A stretch of 64,000 nucleotides of DNA from Parus major (lineage: Eukaryota; Chordata; Aves; Passeriformes; Paridae): the NCBI RefSeq assembly GCF_001522545.3, contig NC_031799.1, positions 44,182,981 to 44,246,980 on the forward strand, given 5' to 3'. The translations under genes and the position numbers were made by a program. The notes beneath the pieces are model-generated. The model was given only the letters and a program-made list of their open reading frames with translations. It ran no database searches and was not told where the DNA came from. Below are positions 39,701 to 51,700 of the stretch, piece by piece. The stretch's first letter is position 1. Each line of letters starts with the position of its first letter.

Positions 39701-42700
39701 ATTTACTAATGAAAGACTCAGTACTCTCATCTATGTCGTCAGTGAAAATATTAAACAGAACTGGCCCCAGCACAGACCCCTGTGGAGCACCATGAGCTGA
39801 CAGCTGGATTCAGCACCATTCACCTCCACTCTCTGGGCCTGGCCACCCAGCCAGTTCTTAACCCAGCAAAGAGTGCTCCTGCCCAAGCCTGGCCTGCCAG
39901 CTCCTCCAGTGTGCTGGAGTGTGCTGTGGGAGACAGTGTCAAAGGCCTTGCTGAAGGTCAGGCAGACAAGATCCACAGCCTTTCCTGCATCCACCTTGTG
40001 GGTCAGCTGGTCAGGAAAGGAGATCGGGTTGGTCAGGCAGGACCTGCCTCTCCTAAACCAATGCTGGCTGGGTCTGATACCCTGGCCATCCTGTAAGTGC
40101 TGTGTGATGGCACTCAGTATAAACTGCTCTATTACCTTACTGAGTACTGAGGTCAGGCTAACTGGCCTGTCATTACCAGGATCCTCCTTCCTACCCTTCT
40201 TGTGGATGGGTGTCACACTGGCCAACCTCCAGTCATCTGGGAGCTCCCCAGTGAGCCAGGACTGCTGGTAAATGATGGGGAGTGGCTTTGCAAGTTCATC
40301 TTCCAGCTCCCTCGTCACCCTGGGATGGATCCCATCTGGTCCCATGGATTTATGAATGTCCAAGTAGCTCAGCAGTTCTCTGACTTCCTCCTTCTGGATA
40401 GAAGGGGGACCATTTTGCTCCCTGCCACCATCTACCAAACCAGGAGGACAGTTGTCCTGAGGACAAGACGTCTTGCCATTTAAGACTGAGGCAAAGAAGT
40501 CATTAAAGACATCCCCTTTCTCCTCATCTGCAGTTACTTAACTGAAATTCAGTTCAGTCAGCTAAGTGACAGGCTGTTCCTTGTCAAGTGATTTTTCTCC
40601 ATGCTTGAAAGGCCCTTCATATCTTCTCACTCTCAAAGATTTCTGAAAAAGCAATGAGTTGACTTGGAAAATGTTTCTTAAGGAACAAAACTTCAAAGTT
40701 GGGTTCTCCTTACCCAACTCTAATTAAAAAAATCTTAATGGTCCATGCAAGACATCCTGCAGCTTTTAGTTCAATGTGAGCTGAACAATCTCTTTAGGTT
40801 TCAAGGAGTTTGATTTTACTTTGGTGTAATATGTGTGTCATCCTGCAGATGTACTGTAGAACTTTAGTGTGCTGCTTGTTGCCGGAAGGTAGTCAGGGGA
40901 AAAATAACAATATTTTCATTTGTTCCAAACAATCCTACCCCTTCCTTATCATGTCAATCCCCAAACATTATCTGAACTGTCCAAAAATCCCACTGTCTCC
41001 TTAAAGAAGGTTTTAATTAGTTCCTGGTAAAGGCCCAGTAGTAGGTCAGAAAGTTACTCCTAGTAATTTTTGATTGCTTTGTGGTTCTGCTTTTTTACCT
41101 TCTGGCATGTGAGTGCTCAGATGGACCCGGGCAGTTTCTGTAAAGGGACTGTACAGCTTTGGGACAACCTTTTGGGAATGGACTTTTCTGTCAGGTGTAG
41201 CTGAGGCTGTATGGATGGTGTTGGCTTTGAGGAGTTGCCTTGCTGCAACTGAAATTGCCTTCTAGTCAAATTGAATGACCATGTTTAAAGCAGACAAAAT
41301 TTATCACAGTTACAATCCTAAATTGTAGGTAAAACAGAGGAAATTAAAAACATTCTCCAGCAAAAATCAAATCTGAGTGGCCTCTCAATTTCCTGTGTGT
41401 TCAACTGACTGCCTTGGTGGTTTTCTCTCCTGTGTGGCTGTGGGTGCTCTCTCCTGATGTGCAGAGTGTCTCGGACTTCACAGGGAGTAGTTTTGTTCCT
41501 CTAACTGAATGATGTCCTGTTTTGTAAGCAAGTGTTCTGTGGAAGAGTAGATGGTATTTTCTGTACTGCCCTGATGGATTAGTTAGTGTGGACTGTGTGA
41601 TGCTTCTATGTATATTTTACTGAGAGTTTTTTACAACCTGACAAAAATGTGCAAGAATATACAGAATTAATATATGTACTTTATTTCTGGTCCTGGACTG
41701 AGAGACTCAATAGGTCTACTCTTTAGAGTAACTAAATCCATCAGAGACACCTCAGAGACTTCAATAACTTTCAGACCTTAGAAGCTGTTCTTGGGATAAA
41801 TTGACAACCAAGGGCAGTTGGAGATGGTACACACAGAGGACTGGAGGCAGTGGGAAGTTTTCTTAGGTAACATCTTCATTGGATTTCTTCATTTGTGAGG
41901 ATTATAAAAGCCCGTATGCTTAGGCAACCATACATACTAGAGTTCAGAAGAAACTTTGAGGAGGAATTTTCCAATTTATGGAGGCATTGGGTGCTTTATT
42001 ATCAAACTTATATATTTCTGTTATGATAGTATAACTCTGCCAGCATATTTCATATCTTAATTTATTTGAAAAAATATATATCAATTTACATTTACTTCAG
42101 TAACAGATTCAATTATCCTAGCTAATCCATAATACCTAGATTATTCAGAGATTAGAATTCAAAACCGACTTCTGTTGTTGTCTTCTCAGGTTACAAAAAT
42201 CTCAAGTTGGATATATGAAGGAACTTCGAAGTTCCCAGGATGTGGTAGTCTAGGTTTTGTTATTTTTGAGGCTTGAATGAGATTGTCCGAAAATGGTCAT
42301 AAATTTTATTTATTTCAAGAGTTCAATAGCCATCTGACCATAGGGAATAAAGGGACTGTCGTTTTGGCTTATTTTCTTCAAACCTTTACCAGAAGATGCA
42401 TTTTAGAGAGATTGTTGTGTGTTTTCCGTGTCATTTAAGCAAATTGCTTAGCACTTACATAATCACCTAGTTTTTGTATTGCAAAACAATGTATCTAAGT
42501 TAAATCAAATTCTCTCTTGACATATAAAAAGTGTCACCTTGCAGCACAGGACGGAGATATGAAATAAAACATCTGAACTTTTTTTGAAGGAATAATCCTG
42601 TTCTTGGACATTTTCAGTATGGCAAGACTACTCATTTTTGTATGCTTTAAAATTTATAAAATGGATTTCTTGTAATGACTTCTAAGTGGTTTTTGAAAAT

Positions 42701-45700
42701 AGACTGGAATAGTTTTCCCAAGTAACAAGTGGAAATGGTCTCAAATTTCACAAGGGGATGTTTAGGTTGGATATCAGAAAAGATTTCTTCACTCTAAGGG
42801 TTATTGGACATTGGAAGAGACTGTCTAGGGCAGTGGTTGAGTTACCACTCCTGGAGATATTTAAAAGACGTGTAGATATGGTACTGAGGGACATGGTTTA
42901 GTGGTGGACTTTGCAGTGCTGAGTTGACATTTGAATCTGAGGATTGTAGAGGTCTTTTCCAGCCTAAAGGTCCCCATGATTCTATGCAGTATTTCTGTTT
43001 ATCTCTGTAGGCTCTGGGCTGTATCCTGTACTTGCTGTGCTTTAGGCAACACCCATTTGAAGATGGAGCTAAACTTCGCATAGTCAATGGAAAATATGTC
43101 ATCCCACAAAATGACACCCGCTATTCTGTGTTTCATGATCTCATTCGTAAGTTTACAGTGCAATTTTATTCGGTGTCTTTGTGGATGTTGTTATTGACAG
43201 TTGTTTTAGTGATAGTTAAATGTTATTGACATGTGATGGTGAAAAAGGTAAACTGCAGCAACTTCTTATTTCATTAATAATCCATTATAAAAAATAATTA
43301 AATTTTATGTGAAAGTTGCTTTTTTAGTTCTGTGAAATGTCTTGCATAGTATATGAATTAATCCATTAGAACAGCTAGTGTTTTGATTTGGTTTCTTTGA
43401 ACTTGCTTAAAAAATTCTATTAACTTTTGGTTTCAGTTAGATTACTGGAAATGTTAGTTACTGTTCCAGAAATGTATCCAACTGCAACAGTATGAGACAC
43501 AAAGTTACCTCTTATGTTCTTTATTAACTGATCTCAAAGTGTATTCTTTGAAATATTATTTACCCTTTGTAGTGTTGGTTTTTTTCTCATGGGTACTGTT
43601 ATGATAATTATATTTAAATATTGATTTAGCAGTTTCTTCACTCTGTTCATGTGTTTGCTTATTGCAGTAGAATGTATTGAAGAAATTATTATCATTTGGG
43701 AGAAAATCTCTGAAGGGTTTGTTATGTGGTCTGAATCTCCTTTTTTTTAGGCTCCACTTTGAAAGTGAACCCAGAGGAGAGGTTGTCAATCACTGAGCTT
43801 GTGAACCAACTGCAGGAGATTGCAGCAGCTAGGAATGTCAATCCTAAATCCCCAATCACAGAGGTAAAAATGTCTCATAAGGAGTATTATTGATTAGGCC
43901 TCCTCTCTGTCCTCTGCATGTATGTGCATTTAATAAAAGAATTCAAAGCAGGTCCCCTGTTCCTTAACAGTTTGAAAAGTTTGCACTAATTTATTTTGAA
44001 GTTCAGTTGAATTGCTCAGTATCACGTGTAGGATCTTGGAAAAATGCCCTTTAAAGCATGGAGACATTAAAAGAAATTTATTATTTCTTACTGCTTTTTG
44101 AAAATTTTTTCATCCTCTTGGTTTATTCCTTAGTATGCTAGCACTCTGTTTGACATGCTGTGTTTTATCATAATTAACTTGCACAGAAAAGTTTTGTATT
44201 TGAAGGCTCTGCCTACACTAACTTGTCCTGTTCAATGCTTAATCTGCACTATACTGCTGGTGAGTCAGTTAGTGTATCTTAATTTTCTGGCTTTGTCCTG
44301 AGGTTCAGTTTGTTTGCTCTCACCAAGTAGCAGTAAATTCCCAAGCATAGCAAGATGGCTAAATTAGCAAGAAAATTCTCATCTGGAGTATTATTCTCTT
44401 CAGCTCCTGGAACAAAATGGAGGCTATGGAAACAATGCTCAGCCTCGGACATCTGTGACCTCTGTTTCACAGAGCTCCAAGCCTGCAGGGCAGCTCAACA
44501 ATTTGTACAATGCAGGTATGTTCAAAAAGAAATGCCATTTTAGTATAAAGACAATTACATATCTTTCATGGGGGAGAAAAAATCATTTGGGATCATTGGG
44601 GGTTTTAGATACTTTGCACTAGTATTAGCTCTTTGGCATTTATATCATTGCTTCTAGCCTTGTATTAATTTTTTTTTGTAAGGTTTGATTTTATGTTGAT
44701 ACATGCAAATGTGAATTTCTCAAGTGCATTGCAGTGCAAGATAAAAATTATGTTTCCTAAGGAAAAATCTTTAAGGTGCACTATTGACCAGTAGAGCCAG
44801 GAGTACTGACATAAGTGAACTAAAACCAATGAAAGTGTGAATATGAGAAGCAATAATAGTCTAATGAATAAGAACTGTAGAGGAAGAGTCTCCAGGTTAT
44901 GACAAACAGGTGAAAATAGCTTATTTTAAACCCTGAAACTTTTTGATTCAATGAGGCAATGATATTTCAAAATGCATTGTCTCAAGGGCAGCATTTAATA
45001 GGCATTTGAATTTAAACTGTTAAAAATCCTTAGGTTGTGTATTTTAATTGAAACGTTACTTTGTGGCAGGAGGTATTGAAATCAGGACATAGCCTGAGTT
45101 TGTGTTCAACACTGAATCTCAGGTAAAAAAAGTGAGAGTTGCCTTTGCTTTTCAGGAGTAACTATTTACCATCAGATGTGTTACAACATAAAAAGGTAGC
45201 AGCAATTTGTGGTATGTTGGCATCGCTTTGTGTTAAAACTGGATTAATTTCTGAATCTCCAAATGGGAGAGGTTAGTAAAGAAATGAAAAAGCAGCTGTA
45301 GGAATTCTGGCTGTGGACCATAGTTGTTTAGTAATGCTCGGAAGTTGCTGACCTCATATGTATTTATTTTAGACTGCAAAAAGCCTGTATGAGGAAGAAA
45401 TACTTCCGTAAGCATCTGGGTCCACCTCTCTCTCCTTTTGTCTCCTGCCCAAGGAGACTTTTGACCCTCCATGATATTTTGAAGTGCATCTGACAATGAT
45501 AGTAGTCTAAAACTATTTAGTTTTTCATTTCCAGAAGATCCATGTCTGACAGCCTCAAAGAGAAAAGGCAGTAGTCTAAGTTTGGTCTAGCGGCTATCCA
45601 GTCGTTACTTTCAGGAGCAGCTGTAGCTGGTACTGCCTTGAGCCTAGCTAATTATGAGAGCGTTGTCCAGGCCAGACTTCAGGAGAGGGGTTGCACCACA

Positions 45701-48700
45701 GGATATGAGTGGTGAGGAGGAGGAGGAGCTGGGGTTCCATCTGAGAAGAATAGTGGTTGGATTAGCAGAACTAAATGGAATCAACCAAAATATGTCTCCA
45801 AAGTGACATAGTTAAAAGCTGACATACTTAGTCTGCAGAAATGGATATTCCAGAGTAGATTCAGTTGAAAATACTTAATATCGTAAAGAATTTGAGCTTG
45901 ATAGGCTTATTTACATCTAGTTTTTTACTATTCTTTCTGCACCCTTATTAATTATTATATCTGAATATAGAGCGCTTTAATTAGTGTAGAAGATATCAAG
46001 GGACTGTTTCATATTGTATTCCGTTTTCCTTCCAGCTTGATATTAATTATGATGAACTGTCAGTGAGACAAGAGATATTAATTTTCCAGGGGAAATATTG
46101 AAATTGGGTGACATTTATTGCACTAATAACATGTGTATATTAATTTCTGTGGAAGAATCCAGCATCCTATTGTAATTAAAATCAAAAGTCTGGTCATCTG
46201 TTTTGTGCAAGAATGCCTACTGTTTGTTTTATACAATCATATTAACAGGGATATTGCACTGTGATGTTGGGCTATCTGGGGATGTTGTGTTTAAAATTTA
46301 AGATTAACTATGCCAGCTGCTTCTGAAGCCCTGCATTAAAATGTGTCTACTGGAGATGATAAAGTAGATCTGCTAATGATAAGCTGCACTTTAGAAACTG
46401 GTACTAAAGAAAGGCATTGTTTTGCTGCATTAACACTATGGAATATATGCCTTACTTCCAGAATTTTTTACCTTGTTTTCTCATAAATACGGACAGCAAA
46501 TTAAAGAGTGTGTTAAGTATATCACTCGTAATTCCCGACTTCAGGAAGTACTGTTTTTTTGCATAGGTCATAGTTAAGGAGAACTTTGGAACTGTGAGCC
46601 TTACAGCAAGGTGTAGCCTGTATGTGCATTCACTTCCTTCCAGCTTTATAGGCATCATACTTTAAGTCATATCCTGGAATGGGCTCTATAATAAAGTACA
46701 ATTATTTTTATTCAACTGCTCTAGGCCTGACCGTTGCGGAATGTGACCAGACTTATGGAGGGTTCTTTGATATTCTGAGGGGTGGAACAGAGCGATTTTT
46801 CACTAATATTAAGGATACATCTTCTAAAGTTATCCAGTCTGTGGCCAAGTGAGTAAAAAAAAACCCCAAAATTTAAAAAAAAAATTGTGCTGGTAAGATT
46901 TCTAAATGAAGGCACAGGAGCTTTCTCCAGAAATGGTAAATTCAGCATATTTGTCCAAGTCTGAGCTGTAATAGCTGATAGCTACCCCTGAGATTTTATG
47001 TATGATATTAATAAAAAGGCTACTTCAACAGTCATAATTAATTATTAATAGGATTGAGAATGTTGCAGTAAGAACCTGTCCATAAGTACTACTTGCCCTA
47101 CTGTATTTTAGATACTGAAAACTGTTGAGATATGAGCAGGTGGGGGCTGGAAAAGAGTGGAGAATTGAGTTATTAGATGGGGCCTTCATGAATAGGAGAG
47201 GAATTAAAAAGGTGGAGTGGTGAAAGGTACAAATCAAGGGAATAAATGTGAGGAGGGGAAAAAGCCTGCAGGGAAATAAGCTCTTCAGTTTAGTTTCCAG
47301 GTGGAATCCTATGCCTTCAAGACAGTGTGAGACCAACTGCACTGTTTCTCTCCTTTGCCCTGTATTGCATGTATGAATGCTCACATGTTTAGAGGTGTAT
47401 GTTTTCCGATTCATATTGTGTGATTATTCTTTACAATCAGGTTGTCAGTCCCATTTCAAGTATTTCTAATACTTCCTTATGATCATAATAAAATTCTGTT
47501 TTCAGTGTTAAAGGGTTTTCTTTGTTCTAATAAGAGCAGGTAAGTCACTACTGAGTACTATGTCTGAACTAGAGCCTCCAAAAGAATACTCAAATCTCTT
47601 TCTCACTGTAGGCTTTGTGTCTTTTAATTGAGATATTATGTTTCAGCTTTATGCATATTTCTTCATATGTAGGTTTTTTTTTCAGAATTTGTGCGTTACT
47701 TGTGCATAGTACTGCTCTAAAATATTTATAATGATCAGGTTTTCTGTATCTGCACCTCTGTATCCACTTCAAGTGCATTTTTAGCTGTTTGCTCTTATGC
47801 TTAGACTGTTAAAACTTCTAAGTATGGCTTAGAAAGGCCAGGTATTTTGTTTTTTAAGGGTTGCAAAAGGTGCACTGCTTTGGTTTGTCCTTAAGCTTTC
47901 TATAGCAATAACTGGGACAGTGACATTAGACTTTTTTTCCAGGGTAAACCATATGGACACCGGACAGGGAGGTTTACAAGGGGAGCAAACTATTTCAGAG
48001 TGAAAAGCAGTTATGACAAAGCTACAAGCCCTACTTTGCCATGGCTGTGTGTTAGATCTTACTATGTTTTTATTGTACACTAAGTGCATCTGAAGTACTC
48101 CTACACTTCACTTTCTTATTCTCTTGACTCCACATGACTTTCTGTGTGCACCTCTGTCACTTAGTTATATTTAAAGTTTTCTCTTCCCGCTCTTGCAAAT
48201 GGTTTTCTCCTTAAAGGCTACTGGAAGTTTAATTACTTTTTTTGAATTTCATCTTGTGCAGCTTTTTCCTGTTCTAGTGGTGGTTTTGGACTGTCTGAAA
48301 TTATCTTTTTAACATGAAGTGGCTTGTGCTGTGCCTACACCTTATTTTTATTTCTCTTACCTTACAGATGTATGTAGCTTTTTACTTTGTGTGATTTCCT
48401 TTGCTTCCATAGTAAGTGTAGTGGGCAAGGAATAAAACAGTAACTGTACATCCTACCACTTCTGCAGAGCTCACCTAGCAACTTCTGAAGTACTGGACAG
48501 TGAGTACTTGCTGTCTGAAAAGACTCTGCTCAGTTCTCATGCTCTTCTCTACAACTGTTTGTTTAGTTTATGATGACTGCCAAAAATAAGTCTTGCATCT
48601 GTCTTATTGTCAGGACTTAATATGCTTCTTCTCAGTTGCTAGTTAGTTTTCTGTGGCTGAACACAACAGCTTAGGGCATGGCTTGTGGAACTTACTAAAT

Positions 48701-51700
48701 ATTAGGCAAAGGAAAACTCACTACTTTTACCTCGTTTGTTTGAATTACAGTATGTCACATATGGATGCTTACTGTTTACTAGATTTGAGTATCTTGAAAA
48801 TGTAATTGTTTGACCTCATACTGGTATGCAGCTTTTAATGGATGGGTATATTGTCATATCCAAATAAGATCAATTAGCCAGAGACCTTTTCAAGTACTAA
48901 AGAATACATGTTTGCATGTACTGTGGTGGATTGACAGAGGATTGTCAGTGTATGCTATGTCCCAACATTATCACGAGGGGGCCAGTCCCTTGGACTTGGT
49001 TGGTTGAGTAAGGGTTTTTGTTTAGGTGACTTTCGACCATCATCTTTGACACAATATGTGAAATATTTTTTGTTGAAGTTCTGCACTATCATAAGCAAAT
49101 TTTGGTTTTGTGGAGCACCCTCTATCTCCATACAACTGTTTTTTTCTTTTCTTGTGTTATCTAAGTGGAGTTAGTTATTGGGCTGAGGAATGGGAAAAAA
49201 GAGAGAATGCTCCAGCCATGTAATTCTGCCAGTGACAATCAGTCACTTTAATACTCTTTTTCCAGTGACTGAAAGACAAAGTCCACTTGTAATTTGCCAA
49301 AAAAAGTCCACTTGCCAAAATTACAAAGTCCACTTTGTAATTTGTAGAGTTGTGTAGTTTTCATTCTTTGTATTGCCTTTTATTTTGAATCCTTAGTGTA
49401 TTTAGCAGTTCAGTGAAATGGCAAAACATGAATTAACATGACCAATACTTAGTGTTCTATAGGGCTTGAGGTAGGCTTATGTTCTTTAGTATTGTATATA
49501 GTATATGCTAGCATTTAACATTCACTGTTCTGCTGAGAGTTCTACCACTGTGCTTGTGCATTCTTAAACTGTGTTTTAATCAAGCTGAATTGTTAATTCT
49601 TTGTTTGCATCTACTACAGGGCATGTCTGTTTCTGTCATGTTCATTTCTCTGCTTTCACAAACTCGTGTTGTGGATATAGCTGATACAATTGGCAATGTG
49701 AGAACACATCTTCTGCTGTTGCATCTTTGACTACTCTTCCGAACCCTTCAACCAACATAAGAAACAGACGTTCTGGAAAAATTGAAATGTTTCTTCTGTG
49801 TTGTGCATTTTCCTCACCCCACTTAAATACTTTTCGTATTGGAATCTATCATTTCATTAGGTCGGCTCTCTCCTTCCTACTTACCGTTGCTTTTCTGAAT
49901 TACAGAGTTACTTCCTTTGTCTACAGATAGACTTCTATCTCACTGAATCCCAAACTGCGATGTGAGATTTAAGTTTTTTTCTGTTGTGACAAAAAAAGTT
50001 AAGTTTTTTTCTTTTCTGTAGCTACCTTTAGCTTGATTCTGATTTTGGTCTCTTATTAGTCCTAATAAATGATAAAATCTGAAAACTGAAACACACATTA
50101 CAAGCTGCTAGGAACAGGAGAGTAAATGAGGACCATCTTTATTGTCCCCCAGGCTACCTCAGTTCCAAGTGTCATAACCTCTTTTGCAGGTTCAGGTCAG
50201 GCAGATGCAGCCTGATAGTTACATGAGAGAGGACAAAGAGCAACAGAGGTTCAACCCTCCTGTTACAAACTAACTTAAAAACAAGTACCAGGGTGGAGAT
50301 TGAGAAGATACACATTACTTTGTGAAGCGGCACCATCTTCACAAGCAGGAGCTTGGATCCAGCAGATATGGCCATGTGTGCCTGAAAGCTCAGCCTGCAG
50401 CTGTGCAGCCACAGTACTTCTCTGTTAAGCCCATCAGCTTCTCGCTTGTGGAGCTCCTGTGCCTATATGGATGCTAACTGTGAAGCAGGGAGCACAGTGC
50501 CTGTGGAATAGTCTTGCCTGAGAAAGTTATATGGCCTGCTATTCCACAGGCACCGTGCTCCCTGCTTCACAGTTAGTATCCATATGCCCGTGACCAGTTT
50601 TTATGCTTATTGACGCCTGCATCCATACAAGTTACAAATGCCCTGTCAAAAAACATAGCTAAACGTACTAAGGATCAGATCTTCACTGGTTTTGAAAACA
50701 GCAGGCAAAACTTGTGATCAGTCTTCCTTTGCTTTGTCAGAACAATCTCTTTTGGTGAAGAGATTATAATGTAGTAATCTAGGAACAATTAGCTGCCTTT
50801 TATGCTTGCTTTCTTTGCTTTTAAGGGCATTTTCTTGTTTAATATTTTATTTCATGGATCTTTTCATTGCACTAGGTAGTCACATGATTAATTCAGTTTT
50901 ATGAAGCAAAACCAAGTGGGAACAAATTGATATGAATTTTAGTGCTGTTTTCCTTCCTGGCTTTTAAAAAATAAGCTGAAAATAGCGATGGATAGATATT
51001 TTTTTCTAATCTTTTAAGTATAGAGATGTCTAGCAGAAGATTGCTTAGTATTAGGGCAGTATTTAACTTAATGGTTTATATCCTTACATTGTAGCTGTGC
51101 TGGTTAGTCTGTCATTCTTTGTTCTTTATCATCTTCAGTTGTTAGTAAACAGAAGGTATTATTTTAGAATGTTGTTCTGTATATTAACTAGTTTATTTTG
51201 TGAGCTTAGTTGCTAATTTTAGTTTTGTTTTAGTTTTTAATTTGCTGGAATGATCTTTTGTTTAATATTACAGTCTTTAGGTGCATCTAGTCTCTGGCAA
51301 GAATGATAGTGCCAACCATTTACACAGGGAGAAGTTTTTAACATGGAGTTAGAACTTCTTATTTTTGCTTTGATATTTATTCTGCCAAATCAGAATTCAT
51401 GTCTTACTTGCTTCATTTCATAGAATCAAGCAGTAGTTTGTGTTGGAAGCAGCATCTGATTGCCCTGAGCAATGGGCAGGGACACCTTCACTAGACTAGT
51501 ATCAATCTGCTTTCTTTAATTTAAAGCCATCCCCTCATATCCTGTCATTACAAGCCTTAGCAAAAAGTTCCTCCAGCTTTCTTGTAGGCCCCCATTAGAT
51601 ATTGTAAGGAAATAACTCTCCATACAGAGACTAGACTAGTCTCGTCCCATCCCACAATGAAGTAGTCCCAGTTTTGAAGAAGCCTGGTATCATCAGAAAA

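Larger units (their letters stand above)
38064..43010 (+). other. GAK: GAK intron 7 (4947 bp), hosting two CR1 copies
   Basis: Holds an inverted 1.7-kb CR1 (38874-40545) and a sense CR1 3' end (42725-42987) whose terminus lies close to the acceptor. The sequence between them, 40546-42724, shows no gene. Confidence 0.85.

Noticed and set aside
38934..39800. 288-codon + strand open frame
   Set aside because: It is the antisense of a CR1 reverse-transcriptase region; translation shows no protein family.
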